Assembly: GCF_003865095.1 (NCBI RefSeq)
Contig: NZ_BHYK01000005.1
Span: forward strand, 1 to 64,000
From: Clostridium tagluense
Lineage (GTDB): Bacteria; Bacillota; Clostridia; Clostridiales; Clostridiaceae
Length of the DNA: 64,000 nucleotides
Reading direction: 5' to 3'
Shown: positions 1-8,266 of the stretch, piece after piece
How positions within the stretch are numbered: position 1 is the stretch's first letter
How the letters are laid out: every line of letters begins with the position of its first letter
The notes under the pieces: generated by a model
What the model saw: only the letters and a program-made list of their open reading frames with translations
Told to the model about the DNA's origin: nothing
Database searches by the model: none
Program-made: the position numbers and the translations under genes

Positions 1-556
1 TTTGAAGCAGCCTTTCGGCTCTTAGGGAAAATGAGCGACCAGCTTCAAAAAAATCTGAAATTCTCTTAACAACACCTGTTTTTTTATTAGGAAGCTTTTT
101 ATTTTTTCCTGGTGCCTTAATTTTAGAGGGTTTCTTCTTGTAAGAATACGTATTTTTTAGTTTGACCCTGTCGGTAGACAGATTGGAGAGCCATAATCTA
201 GAGATAAAATCATAATGAGCACCAAGTGATGGGACATTATTTTTAGTGCAGCCTATACAGGTTGAAAGTAACTCACTTGCATGAAGCTTTTTAACCCAGT
301 TGGTAATGCTTGTTTCCTTTTGAAAAAGCATTAAAGAAAATGAACGAAATATTTCAGGTTGAAGGGAAGCGGGTCTACCAATATTAGAATAATAAGGTTT
401 TAATATCTCTCTAAGAATATCTAAATCTAAGCAATACAACTTAGAGATAGAAGGTTCAAGTTGTATAATTTTTTTAGGAAAAACTTTGTAGAAACATGAG
501 AGATTTGAAATAATAAATTGCTGATAATCAGCATGAGAGCTCCAATTTTTAAGCAT
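1..556 (-). CDS. Transposase, N-terminal part (runs off the window start)
   Basis: An open frame of 185 codons reads leftwards from ATG at 556-554, with a good AGGAGG ribosome binding site at 564-569, and is still open at base 1. The protein has a hydrophobic/aromatic N-terminus, the stretch GRPASLQPEIFRSF, a motif ITNWVKKL and a Lys/Pro-rich linker near residue 150. This pattern suggests the N-terminal, DNA-binding part of an insertion-sequence transposase; the catalytic part lies outside the window. I cannot name the IS family. It sits where spoIIIAA and spoIIIAB would normally precede spoIIIAC, in the opposite orientation, so an IS probably separates the operon's first two genes from the rest. 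Confidence 0.55.
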   Translation of the reverse strand, partial: MLKNWSSHADYQQFIISNLSCFYKVFPKKIIQLEPSISKLYCLDLDILREILKPYYSNIGRPASLQPEIFRSFSLMLFQKETSITNWVKKLHASELLSTCIGCTKNNVPSLGAHYDFISRLWLSNLSTDRVKLKNTYSYKKKPSKIKAPGKNKKLPNKKTGVVKRISDFFEAGRSFSLRAERLLQ

Positions 557-740
557 AAAATAATCCTCCTATTAAAACATGTCTTTAAGAGAAGGACCGC
601 AAAATTCTACAAACTTGTCAAGTGTTTTATGCGAAAAAAGTGGGGGAATCAACAAAAATTAATGATACTAAAAATGAGTAATCACAGGAACTAAGGAGTT
701 TCCGTGAACGCTCTATTAATATAGGGGGGAGGTTTTCTAA

Positions 741-938
741 GTGTTAGATGTTAGTTTGCTGTTCAAAATAGGGGCAACAGGTATTCTCATAATTATTATT
801 GACAAGATTTTAAAAAGTGGGGGAAAGGAAGATATTGCTGTAGTTGCAAATTTAGCCGGAGTAATAATAATTCTTATTATGGTGATAAATCTAGTAAGCA
901 AACTATTTACTTCTGTAAAAACTTTGTTTCAGTTTTAG
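741..938 (+). CDS. spoIIIAC: Stage III sporulation protein AC
   Basis: This 65-residue protein is nearly all hydrophobic, with two predicted membrane helices (about residues 7-26 and 31-58), the usual size and shape of SpoIIIAC. In the family it sits in the mother-cell (outer forespore) membrane as part of the SpoIIIA-SpoIIQ channel needed for late forespore sigma-G activity. The start is GTG, preceded by a strong GGGGGGAGG. It is followed after 17 bp by spoIIIAD. The normally preceding spoIIIAA and spoIIIAB are not in the window; a transposase gene occupies the upstream side instead. Confidence 0.93.
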   Translation: MLDVSLLFKIGATGILIIIIDKILKSGGKEDIAVVANLAGVIIILIMVINLVSKLFTSVKTLFQF

Positions 939-955
939 CACAAGGGGAGGGCATT

Positions 956-1339
956 ATGGAAATAATTAAAGTTGTTGCATTTGCTTTCATGGCTTTATTT
1001 ATTGTGCTTATATTTAAAGACAAAAGGGATGATTTAGCTATTCAAGTTAGTATTGCAGCAGGAATATTAATTTTTTTGTTTATGATAAACAAACTTACAA
1101 TAATAATGAGTTTTTTGCAAACATTAGCAAATAGGGCCAATATTGATGTTGTATATTTAAACACAGTTTTCAAAATACTTGGCATTGCATATTTAGCATC
1201 TTTTTGCAGTGAGATTTGTAGGGATGCTGGTGAAAATAGCATTGGGGCAAAAGTTGAATTTGCCGGGAAAATATTGATATTAGTTTTGGCAATACCTATC
1301 TTAATGGCAATAATGCAATCTATTCTAAAAATAATGTAG
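956..1339 (+). CDS. spoIIIAD: Stage III sporulation protein AD
   Basis: A 127-residue integral membrane protein with about four hydrophobic segments, matching SpoIIIAD in size and in its place directly after spoIIIAC and before spoIIIAE. SpoIIIAC and SpoIIIAD share a fold; both belong to the membrane base of the feeding-tube channel between mother cell and forespore. The ATG follows AGGGGAGGGC. Only nine bases separate its stop from spoIIIAE, so co-transcription with the rest of the operon is expected. Confidence 0.93.
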   Translation: MEIIKVVAFAFMALFIVLIFKDKRDDLAIQVSIAAGILIFLFMINKLTIIMSFLQTLANRANIDVVYLNTVFKILGIAYLASFCSEICRDAGENSIGAKVEFAGKILILVLAIPILMAIMQSILKIM

Positions 1340-1348
1340 AGGTATAAT

Positions 1349-2497
1349 ATGAAAAAAATATTGATGATTTTATTACTTTTAATATGTTTACCTATTAGTG
1401 TACAGGCTACCGAAGTAGGTAAAATTGGAGAAAAACAGCAAAAAGAAATAAGCAATTTATATGATTACATTACTAATATAAAAACAAAGTATGAGATATT
1501 TAATGATATGGAGCCAAAAGCTTTTGTAGATGGATTTATGAAAACTGGCGAAAATGGATTTAGTTTTAAAAATATCTCTAATTATCTTATTAAATTCACA
1601 TTTAAAGAAATATGTGCGTCATTGCAACTAATTGGTAGTCTTTTAATTATTGCTATTGTGTGCGCCCTACTTCATAATCTACAAAGTGCTTTTAGTAGCG
1701 AAAATTTATCAAGCATTGCTTATTTTGCCTGTTATGGTGTAATGATAATTCTAATAACTAAAAGTTTTTATATAGGAGTAGAGCTTGCTAAAAGCACCAT
1801 TATTAATATGGCGGATTTTATGGCAGCGCTTATGCCAGTACTAATGATGCTACTAGCTAGTGTGGGAGGATTTACAGAAGCTACACTGCTGGACCCTGTA
1901 ATAATGGGTTTTGCTACTGTAAGTTCTAGAGTTTATGTGGATATTCTCATTCCTATAATATTTATGAGCTTTGTACTACAATTTGTTAACAACATATCTA
2001 GTGATTTTAAAATTAATAATTTAACAAAACTTTTAAAACAAGTTGCTATATGGGTTCAGGGAATAGTAATGACAGTCTTCATTGGGGTAATTACCTTAAG
2101 AAGTATAGCAGCAAAAACTATAGATCAAGTTACTATAAAAACAGCAAAATTTGCAGTAGATAATTTTATACCTGTAGTTGGAAAATGTTTATCTGATGCA
2201 ATTTCTACAGTAGCTGGATACTCACTTCTTTTAAAAAATGCCATAAGTGGGTTAGGTCTTATTATTATTTTAGTAATAGTCTTATTGCCTATTATAAAAC
2301 TGTTAATTATGGCTTTTTTATATAAAGTTACAGCTGCAATAATTGAACCAATAAGTGATAGTCGCACAGTAGATTGTATAAATTCAGTAGGGGATTCTAT
2401 TATTCTTTTAATGTCCTGCGTAATATCTGTAAGTGTAATGTTTTTCATAATGGTGGCAATAATAGCTTCCACTGGAAAAGGGATAATGATGGGTTGA
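1349..2497 (+). CDS. spoIIIAE: Stage III sporulation protein AE
   Basis: A 382-residue polytopic membrane protein. It begins with a cleavable-looking signal peptide ending near VQA at residue 20, then a hydrophilic extracytoplasmic stretch (about 21-85) and then a run of membrane helices to the C-terminus. Length and architecture match SpoIIIAE, the large membrane component of the SpoIIIA channel. It lies between spoIIIAD and spoIIIAF as in other spore-formers. The ATG follows a short AGAGG site. Confidence 0.93.
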   Translation: MKKILMILLLLICLPISVQATEVGKIGEKQQKEISNLYDYITNIKTKYEIFNDMEPKAFVDGFMKTGENGFSFKNISNYLIKFTFKEICASLQLIGSLLIIAIVCALLHNLQSAFSSENLSSIAYFACYGVMIILITKSFYIGVELAKSTIINMADFMAALMPVLMMLLASVGGFTEATLLDPVIMGFATVSSRVYVDILIPIIFMSFVLQFVNNISSDFKINNLTKLLKQVAIWVQGIVMTVFIGVITLRSIAAKTIDQVTIKTAKFAVDNFIPVVGKCLSDAISTVAGYSLLLKNAISGLGLIIILVIVLLPIIKLLIMAFLYKVTAAIIEPISDSRTVDCINSVGDSIILLMSCVISVSVMFFIMVAIIASTGKGIMMG

Positions 2498-2540
2498 AAC
2501 AAATAAGCTCTAAGCTTATAAAAAAGGGGGTGGTGCTAAT

Positions 2541-3134
2541 TTGATTGAAGCATTAAAAGTCTGGGTAATCAACATCACTATTGCTATATTTTTTATTACA
2601 GCAGTGGAGATGATTTTACCAGATAATAATATGAAAAAATATGCTAAATTTGTATTAGGACTGATGTTAATTGTAGTAATTATAAACCCTATAATAAAGA
2701 TTTTTAATAAGGACTTTAATTTTTATTCTTATACCAATAAAGCAACAAGTTACATGGAGTCAAGTACTGCAGTCACAGATATAAAAAAGTATAAAGATAT
2801 TAACATGCTAAATACTACTGAAAATTTTAAAAAAAACTTAGAGAAGCAATGTATTATAGACTTAGAACAATCTTATCCCGAAAATAAGTATAATGCTGAT
2901 ATAGATATTATCTATGATGATAAAAAGGCAGTATTTAATATTAATAAAATTGAAATTGGAATTGTAGATAAAGGAGTTAGAAATATTAGGAAAATAGAAA
3001 TTAATGCTAAAAGTGTTAATGCCTCGAAAAGAGATATTTTAAAGGGTGAACAAGGGGACAAAATAAAGAGGCTATTAAGTAGTAAATTTAAAATATCTGC
3101 GAATATTGTTACTGTTTATAAATTAAACTTATAA
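2541..3134 (+). CDS. spoIIIAF: Stage III sporulation protein AF
   Basis: A 197-residue protein with two N-terminal membrane helices (about residues 9-25 and 35-52) followed by a soluble domain, the layout of SpoIIIAF. The start is a TTG directly after AAAAAGGGGGTGGTGCTAAT, a strong ribosome binding site at normal spacing. It is the fourth spoIIIA gene in the window; its soluble part is of the ring-building type known for this operon. About 110 bp separate it from spoIIIAG, more than elsewhere in the operon. Confidence 0.9.
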   Translation: MIEALKVWVINITIAIFFITAVEMILPDNNMKKYAKFVLGLMLIVVIINPIIKIFNKDFNFYSYTNKATSYMESSTAVTDIKKYKDINMLNTTENFKKNLEKQCIIDLEQSYPENKYNADIDIIYDDKKAVFNINKIEIGIVDKGVRNIRKIEINAKSVNASKRDILKGEQGDKIKRLLSSKFKISANIVTVYKLNL

Positions 3135-3245
3135 AAGATGAGATTAACAATTAGCATATTGCATAAGGCTTGTTAAGTTAGAATAGCATACTGATTATTT
3201 ATCTATATGTGATTAAGATTAAAAATAAGAAAAAGGGGGATTTCT

Positions 3246-3896
3246 ATGAACAATGATGATTTGCTTAGTAAATTTACTAAGTATATTAAATCAAAATTAA
3301 ATGGTGGTGATGACAAAAAGAAACTGGGTAATGGTAAAAAATCTGACAAGCTACTCGGAAATTTGGTATTAATGATCTTAGTGGCAGTTGTAATAGTCCT
3401 TGGGAGTAGTTTTTTTAAAAATAACAGTTCAACATCAGCTGCCTTAGAAGAGACGCAGAAGGATAAAATTATAAAAGAAACAAAGGTTTCAGGATTAAGT
3501 GATTATGAATCACAATTAGAAAATAAACTTAAAACAACACTTGAAGGAATTAGAGGAGTTGGAAAGGTACAGCTTATGATATATTTTGAGAGTGGTGAGG
3601 AGAGTGTCCCTGCAGTAAACATAAATGATTCTGAAAGTCTTACAGTAGAAAATGATACTGGAGGAGGGAAAAGAAATATCACTCAAAAAAATGATGGAAG
3701 AACAGTTGTTATGTCCAATAACGGAAATACAAATGAACCGCTAATTGTAAAAAAATACAAGCCTATTATTACTGGCGTATGTGTGGTGGCAGAAGGATCA
3801 AATGAAAAAATAACTGAACTTAGGATTAGACAGGCAGTAATTAATTTATTTAATTTGCCTGAAAATAAAGTTAATGTATATCCTATGAATAATTAG
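3246..3896 (+). CDS. spoIIIAG: Stage III sporulation protein AG
   Basis: A 216-residue protein with a charged, Lys-rich N-terminus, one membrane helix at about residues 37-56 and an extracytoplasmic domain containing GVGKVQLMIYFESG, the conserved start of the ring-building motif. SpoIIIAG forms a large oligomeric ring in the intermembrane space during engulfment. A strong AAAAGGGGGATTTCT precedes the ATG. The C-terminal strand region (LRIRQAVINLFNLPENKVNV) is also family-typical. spoIIIAH follows 38 bp later. Confidence 0.93.
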   Translation: MNNDDLLSKFTKYIKSKLNGGDDKKKLGNGKKSDKLLGNLVLMILVAVVIVLGSSFFKNNSSTSAALEETQKDKIIKETKVSGLSDYESQLENKLKTTLEGIRGVGKVQLMIYFESGEESVPAVNINDSESLTVENDTGGGKRNITQKNDGRTVVMSNNGNTNEPLIVKKYKPIITGVCVVAEGSNEKITELRIRQAVINLFNLPENKVNVYPMNN

Positions 3897-3934
3897 CATA
3901 TAATTTCTTAGAAAGGTAGATGGGGGGAAATATT

Positions 3935-4435
3935 ATGAATAAAAAACAATCAGGTATAATTGTTACGTTGGTAGTACTTATAATTTGTGCAGGGTATCTT
4001 GCAACAAAGGTAAATGGGCCGTTATATGTAAATGATGGTGATTTTGGTGAGAAGAGTGCAATATCTTTAAAAGAAAACAAAAGTTCTTCAACCTTTTTTG
4101 CAGAAGCAAAATTATCAAGAAATCAAGAAAATGCAAAAGCGCTTCAAGAAATTAAGCTACTAATGGATGACGCTAATACTCCAAAAGAACAAAAGACAAA
4201 GGCTGCTGATGAATATTTAGATGTATCAACGACTAACCAGAAAGAATCAGACGTGGAACTTGCACTAAAAGCTAAAGGATTTGAGGAAGCACTTTGCAGT
4301 ATAGTGGATGATAAGGTGGAGATATTTGTTAAAAGTTCTAAGAAAGAACTTTCAAAAGAAGAGCTTCGAGGTATTCAAGATGTTGTAATGAGTAAAACAA
4401 AATTAGAGAATATCGATGTTAAGGTAAAAGAATAA
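3935..4435 (+). CDS. spoIIIAH: Stage III sporulation protein AH
   Basis: A 166-residue protein beginning MNKKQSG, with one membrane helix (about residues 6-25) and an extracytoplasmic ring-building domain in the C-terminal half, as in SpoIIIAH, the partner of forespore SpoIIQ. I chose the ATG at 3935 because GGGGGGAAATATT immediately precedes it; an in-frame ATG at 3920 lies upstream of that ribosome binding site. It is the last spoIIIA gene; a separate promoter for the Asp23 gene follows. Confidence 0.92.
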   Translation: MNKKQSGIIVTLVVLIICAGYLATKVNGPLYVNDGDFGEKSAISLKENKSSSTFFAEAKLSRNQENAKALQEIKLLMDDANTPKEQKTKAADEYLDVSTTNQKESDVELALKAKGFEEALCSIVDDKVEIFVKSSKKELSKEELRGIQDVVMSKTKLENIDVKVKE

Positions 4436-4438
4436 TAA

Positions 4439-4467
4439 TTGTAAATCAAATATTTATCTGCTATAAT
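4439..4467 (+). promoter_or_regulatory. Sigma-A-like promoter of the Asp23 gene
   Basis: TTGTAA (4439-4444), a 17-bp spacer and a perfect TATAAT (4462-4467) lie just after spoIIIAH, 50 bp upstream of the next start codon. This suggests that the Asp23 gene is transcribed vegetatively, independently of the sporulation operon. Confidence 0.7.
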
Positions 4468-4516
4468 AAATGTAGCATTATCATGTTTTACCTAAGCTAA
4501 ACAAGGGGGTACTAAT

Positions 4517-4906
4517 ATGGAAGATAATATTTTAAATGAAACGGAAATGGGTACTGTTAAGATATCTGAGGATGTAGTTAGTGTTATAGCGGGACTCGCT
4601 GTTGCTGAAATACAGGGAATTGTGGGAATGAGTGCTAGTCTCGTTGGTGGAATAACTCAAATATTAAGTGGTAAGAAAAATTTATCTAAAGGCGTTAAAG
4701 TCAATGTTGGAGAAAATAGTGCAGTAATTGATTTACACGTTGTAGTTGAATATGGGGTTAAAATTCCAGAAGTAACTGAGAAAGCACAAATGAATGTAAA
4801 AAAATCTGTAGAGCTAATGACTGGACTTACAGTTTCAGCAGTAAATGTGTATGTACAAAATGTTGTACTACCTAAAACAGAAAAGGTAGAGGAAATAGAA
4901 GCATAG
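4517..4906 (+). CDS. Asp23/Gls24 family envelope stress protein
   Basis: A 129-residue acidic protein with the Asp23 fold pattern: VVSVIAGLAVAEIQGIVGMS near residue 20, VKVNVGENSAVIDLHVVVEYG in the middle and VNVYVQNV at the end. Family members form envelope-associated assemblies and often sit beside housekeeping genes. It lies between spoIIIAH and nusB, a common clostridial arrangement, with its own promoter and a downstream hairpin. A shorter paralogue (60203-60553) occurs elsewhere in the window. The exact cellular role in clostridia is unknown. Confidence 0.9.
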   Translation: MEDNILNETEMGTVKISEDVVSVIAGLAVAEIQGIVGMSASLVGGITQILSGKKNLSKGVKVNVGENSAVIDLHVVVEYGVKIPEVTEKAQMNVKKSVELMTGLTVSAVNVYVQNVVLPKTEKVEEIEA

Positions 4907-4910
4907 GAAT

Positions 4911-4938
4911 AAACACCCTCTCTAATCAGAGGGTGTTT
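4911..4938 (+). terminator. Hairpin after the Asp23 gene
   Basis: A perfect 11-bp stem (4911-4921 with 4928-4938) with a 6-nt loop starts four bases after the stop. The following T-tract is weak. Confidence 0.65.
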
Positions 4939-5043
4939 ATACGTTAAAAATATATAAATTTGGACATAATTATAATTAAAACAAATTTTATGTTTTTATG
5001 ATGTTTATTATTATATTTGATAGAAAAACTAGGAGGATTACTA

Positions 5044-5439
5044 ATGAATAGAAGAAAGTCAAGAGAAGTAGCAATGAAATTACTTTTTGAAATGTCAATA
5101 AATAAAGAGAGCTATGAGGAGATAATTGAAAACTTCAAAGAGTATACAGATGTGGATTTAAACGATGTTGATATGTCATATATTACAAGGGTGCTCGCAG
5201 GAATTCATGAACATGGTGTGGAAATTGATAAAAATATTGAAAAGCATTTAATTAAGTGGAAATTGGATAGACTATCAAAAATGAACCTAGCCATTTTAAG
5301 AATTAGTACATATGAAATATTATTCGAGGAAGAGATCCCGAGTGTAGTTTCTGTAAATGAGGGAATAGAACTTGCTAAGAAATATGGGGAAGATGCTTCT
5401 CCTGCTTTTATAAATGGTATTTTAGCAAAAATGATTTAA
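5044..5439 (+). CDS. nusB: Transcription antitermination factor NusB
   Basis: A 131-residue all-helical protein starting MNRRKSREVAMKLLFEM, the classic NusB opening, and ending with VSVNEGIELAKKYGEDASPAFINGIL in two conserved helices. NusB pairs with NusE (S10) on boxA RNA to promote rRNA antitermination. The ATG at 5044 is chosen because AGGAGGATTACTA directly precedes it; an upstream in-frame start at 5017 has no ribosome binding site. It is followed by a terminator and then folD. Confidence 0.95.
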   Translation: MNRRKSREVAMKLLFEMSINKESYEEIIENFKEYTDVDLNDVDMSYITRVLAGIHEHGVEIDKNIEKHLIKWKLDRLSKMNLAILRISTYEILFEEEIPSVVSVNEGIELAKKYGEDASPAFINGILAKMI

Positions 5440-5470
5440 AAAGTTAGAGCCTTTTATGCTATTTTTAAAT

Positions 5471-5500
5471 AGACTAGTCACTATACTAGTCTATTTTATT
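5471..5500 (+). terminator. Intrinsic terminator after nusB
   Basis: AGACTAGT (5471-5478) pairs with ACTAGTCT (5485-5492) across a 6-nt loop and is followed by ATTTTATT. Confidence 0.75.
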
Positions 5501-5581
5501 ACTTTAAAAGAGGAAATTTGAAATTATAAGAGAAGTCTATTGTAGTAATTAATATTTTAAAACCAATAAGGAGAGGATAAT

Positions 5582-6430
5582 ATGGGAATTAAAGTTAATG
5601 GTAAAATAATAGTTGAAAACTACAGAAATGAAATTAAGGCAGTTATAAGTGAAGGGACTTCAAAGGGACTAAGAGTGCCTTCAATTAAAACTATTTTAGT
5701 TGGTGATGATGGTGGCTCCTTGTCATATGTAAAAAGTCAGAATAACCTCTGCGATAAATTAGGTGTTTCATATAGTTGTACTCATTTAGATAAAGACGCT
5801 TCCGAAAGAGATATTATAGAGCTTATAGAAAAATTTAATGAAGATAGTAGTGTAGACGGTATAATACTTCAATTGCCATTACCAAAAAAATATAATGAGA
5901 AAGAAATTACTTCTAAAATTTCATATAAAAAGGATATTGATGGATTAACCGATAAGAATATGGGTAGATTTTATAAGGGAGAGAATTGTTTTATTCCTTG
6001 TACTGCTTTAGGGGTAATTGAAATGATTAAAAATACTGGATGCGTTATTAAAGGAAAGCATGCTGTTGTTTTGGGTAGAAGTAATATTGTAGGAAAACCA
6101 GCAGCACAATTACTACTTAATGAAGATGCAACAGTAACTATATGTCACTCTAAAACACTAAATTTAAAAGAAATTTGTAAAACAGCAGACATAATAGTTG
6201 CGGCTATTGGTAAACCAGGGTTTGTTACAAGTGATTTTATTAAAGAGGGAGCAGTAGTTATAGATGTTGGTACTACAATGATAAATGATAAAATTGCAGG
6301 GGATGTAAATTTTTACGATGTTATTAATCATGCAAGCTATGTTACACCTGTACCAGGTGGAACGGGCCTCATGACTACTACAATGCTTATTAAAAATGCT
6401 TGCGAAGCCTGGAGGAATAATGTTTATTAA
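5582..6430 (+). CDS. folD: Bifunctional methylene-THF dehydrogenase/methenyl-THF cyclohydrolase
   Basis: A 282-residue cytosolic one-carbon enzyme that interconverts 5,10-methylene- and 10-formyl-THF using NADP. Signatures in order: SYVKSQ with the catalytic lysine near residue 52, DGIILQLPLPK, PCTALGVIEM, the nucleotide-binding VLGRSNIVGKPAAQLLL and the C-terminal VTPVPGGTGLMTTTML. It has the usual length. The ATG follows AAGGAGAGGATAAT. Its end overlaps the xseA start by 11 bases, so the two are translationally coupled. Confidence 0.96.
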   Translation: MGIKVNGKIIVENYRNEIKAVISEGTSKGLRVPSIKTILVGDDGGSLSYVKSQNNLCDKLGVSYSCTHLDKDASERDIIELIEKFNEDSSVDGIILQLPLPKKYNEKEITSKISYKKDIDGLTDKNMGRFYKGENCFIPCTALGVIEMIKNTGCVIKGKHAVVLGRSNIVGKPAAQLLLNEDATVTICHSKTLNLKEICKTADIIVAAIGKPGFVTSDFIKEGAVVIDVGTTMINDKIAGDVNFYDVINHASYVTPVPGGTGLMTTTMLIKNACEAWRNNVY

Positions 6431-7625
6431 AGTAATAACAGTAACTGCCCTTAATGGATACATTAAAAAAATAGTAGATAGTGACTTTATATTAAACAAT
6501 GCGAATGTTAAAGGCGAGTTATCTAATGTAAAATTGCATTCTAGTGGGCATATATATTTTTCATTAAAAGATGCATTTGGGAAGATAAATTGTGTAATGT
6601 TTAAATCTCAAACACATAAACTTAAAATTACCCCTAGAGATGGTATGAATGTTATTGTTCGTGGGAAGGTTTCAGTTTATGAACGAGATGGGGCATATCA
6701 AATTTATTGTGAGTCTATAGAGCCAGATGGTGAAGGGCAGTTATATTTAGCTTTTCAAAATCTAAAGGAAAAGTTAGAAAAACAAGGAGTATTTGAAAGT
6801 ACTCATAAGAAAAATATACCATTATTTCCTACTAAAATAGGAATAATTACATCAGAAACAGGGGCTGCGATTAAGGACATTATTAATGTTGCTACAAGAC
6901 GTAACGCTTTGGTTAACATTTTAATATATCCAGCACTAGTTCAAGGTGTAAGCGCAAGCGCGGACATTGAAGGTGGCATAAAATATTTTAATAGCACAAA
7001 AAATGTTGATTTAATTATTATTGCAAGAGGAGGAGGCTCTATAGAGGAATTATGGGCATTCAATGAAGAGAATTTAGCTTACGCAATTTACAATTCTAAA
7101 ATACCTATAATTACTGGAATTGGCCATGAAACAGACTTTACTATAGCAGATTTCGCATCTGACTATAGAGCACCAACTCCATCAGCTGCAGCGGAAATTG
7201 CTGTGAAGAATTTAAAAGATTTAAATAATGAAATTAAAGCACTTAGAGAATTATTACTAAGATCTGTGGAATCTAAGCTCACTAAGGAATACAATAAGGT
7301 TAATTTACTAAATAAATCACTAAAAATAAATAACCCTTTAAATTATATAGTTAATCAATATATTCATATAGATAATTTAAAAGAAAATCTAAGTTATAAA
7401 TTTAATGTTGTGATTTCATTAGAAAAGCAGAAACTTTCCAAGTTCAATGCTCTTTTGCAGGCACATAACCCTTTGAATGTATTAAATAAGGGCTATGCAC
7501 TATTGCAAAATGATGAAAATAAAGTTATTAGTGAAATTAGCAATTTGAAAAATATAAAACAGGTTAAAATTACATTAAAAGATGGTAGCGCTGAATTTAA
7601 AATAAGCGATTTGGTGGAGTTTTAA
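6420..7625 (+). CDS. xseA: Exodeoxyribonuclease VII large subunit
   Basis: A 401-residue protein with an N-terminal OB fold (about residues 1-100), a catalytic core (IGIITSETGAAIKDIINV, GGGSIEELWAFNEE and GIGHETDFTIADFASDYRAPT) and a coiled-coil C-terminal region that binds the small subunit. Exo VII degrades single-stranded DNA. The ATG at 6420 inside the folD tail has TGGAGGAATA at ideal spacing; an upstream in-frame start at 6396 has none. The stop codon lies within the first bases of a structured repeat that fills the gap to xseB. Confidence 0.95.
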   Translation: MFIKVITVTALNGYIKKIVDSDFILNNANVKGELSNVKLHSSGHIYFSLKDAFGKINCVMFKSQTHKLKITPRDGMNVIVRGKVSVYERDGAYQIYCESIEPDGEGQLYLAFQNLKEKLEKQGVFESTHKKNIPLFPTKIGIITSETGAAIKDIINVATRRNALVNILIYPALVQGVSASADIEGGIKYFNSTKNVDLIIIARGGGSIEELWAFNEENLAYAIYNSKIPIITGIGHETDFTIADFASDYRAPTPSAAAEIAVKNLKDLNNEIKALRELLLRSVESKLTKEYNKVNLLNKSLKINNPLNYIVNQYIHIDNLKENLSYKFNVVISLEKQKLSKFNALLQAHNPLNVLNKGYALLQNDENKVISEISNLKNIKQVKITLKDGSAEFKISDLVEF

Positions 7626-7757
7626 CGACATTTCAGAAGGAAAGTCTCTCACTTCTATAAGTGGAGGTCGTATACTATAACAAAAGGAAAACTTCAGTGG
7701 AAGTCTAAATCTCCTTCTGAAGTCGTTAATTATAGCTCCGAAGGAGATGATTTAATG
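7621..7757 (+). repeat. Structured repeat, copy 1 (fills the xseA-xseB gap)
   Basis: About 137 bp starting at TTTTAA (the xseA stop) and ending with AAGGAGATGATTTAATG, which is the xseB ribosome binding site and start codon. The ends are inverted: TTAACGAC pairs with GTCGTTAA and TTCAGAAGGA with TCCTTCTGAA. An inner CACTT-CTAT-AAGTG hairpin sits at the tip. A second copy lies at 8081-8216. It could be a MITE-like palindromic element or a structured RNA exposing the xseB start. Confidence 0.85.
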
Positions 7758-7985
7758 GCAAAGAAAAAAGAATCTTATGAAAATATGATGTTAAGACTTG
7801 AAGAAATTGTAGATACCATGGATGGCAATGAAATTACATTAGAGCAAACCATGACTATTTACGAAGAAGGTACGAAAATTTGTAACAGTTTATATAAAAT
7901 TTTAAATGATACAGAGGGTAAAATAAAAATACTAACAGCTGAAGGCGAAAAAGATTTTATGGCGATACCAGAAGTGGTTAAATAG
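7755..7985 (+). CDS. xseB: Exodeoxyribonuclease VII small subunit
   Basis: A 76-residue helical protein with SYENMMLRLEEIVDTMDG and LEQTMTIYEEGTKICNSLY, the two conserved helices of XseB, which binds the coiled coil of XseA. Its ribosome binding site AAGGAGATGATTTA and start codon form the right edge of a structured repeat that separates it from xseA. The usual xseA-xseB overlap is therefore lost here, and translation may depend on that structure. Confidence 0.94.
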   Translation: MAKKKESYENMMLRLEEIVDTMDGNEITLEQTMTIYEEGTKICNSLYKILNDTEGKIKILTAEGEKDFMAIPEVVK

Positions 7986-8032
7986 AAGACTTTAATTCTA
8001 AAATTTCCTTAAAAATCAATTTAGGTACATGT

Positions 8033-8082
8033 AAATAAACAACAAGTGAAAATAGATTAGTATAGGTGCTTGTTATTTATTT
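8033..8082 (+). terminator. Terminator-like hairpin after xseB
   Basis: AAATAAACAACAAG (8033-8046) pairs with CTTGTTATTTATTT (8069-8082) with one mismatch. It runs straight into the second copy of the structured repeat. Confidence 0.5.
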
Positions 8083-8216
8083 TAACGACATTTCAGAAGG
8101 AAGTTTCCCACTTCTATAAGTGAGGATTACATACTACAATAAAAAGAAAACTTCAGTGGGAGTCCAAATTTCCTTCTGAAGTCGTTAATTACAGCTCCGC
8201 AGGAGATGATTTAATG
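8081..8216 (+). repeat. Structured repeat, copy 2 (between xseB and ispA)
   Basis: About 136 bp, closely matching copy 1 at 7621-7757, including the terminal GCAGGAGATGATTTAATG. The pairing is longer here: TTAACGAC/GTCGTTAA, TTCAGAAGGAA/TTCCTTCTGAA and CCCACT/AGTGGG. The duplicated ribosome binding site and ATG lead only into an 8-codon frame (8214-8240), so the signal is carried by the repeat rather than serving a gene at this place. Confidence 0.85.
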
Positions 8217-8266
8217 TGCCTTGAACTATATTATTTTTAAAATTTGTAAAGAAAAGAAGGGATAAA

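Noticed and set aside
8214-8240. An 8-codon leader peptide before ispA
   Set aside because: Its ribosome binding site and ATG are part of the duplicated repeat, and the codons show no run that would suggest attenuation.
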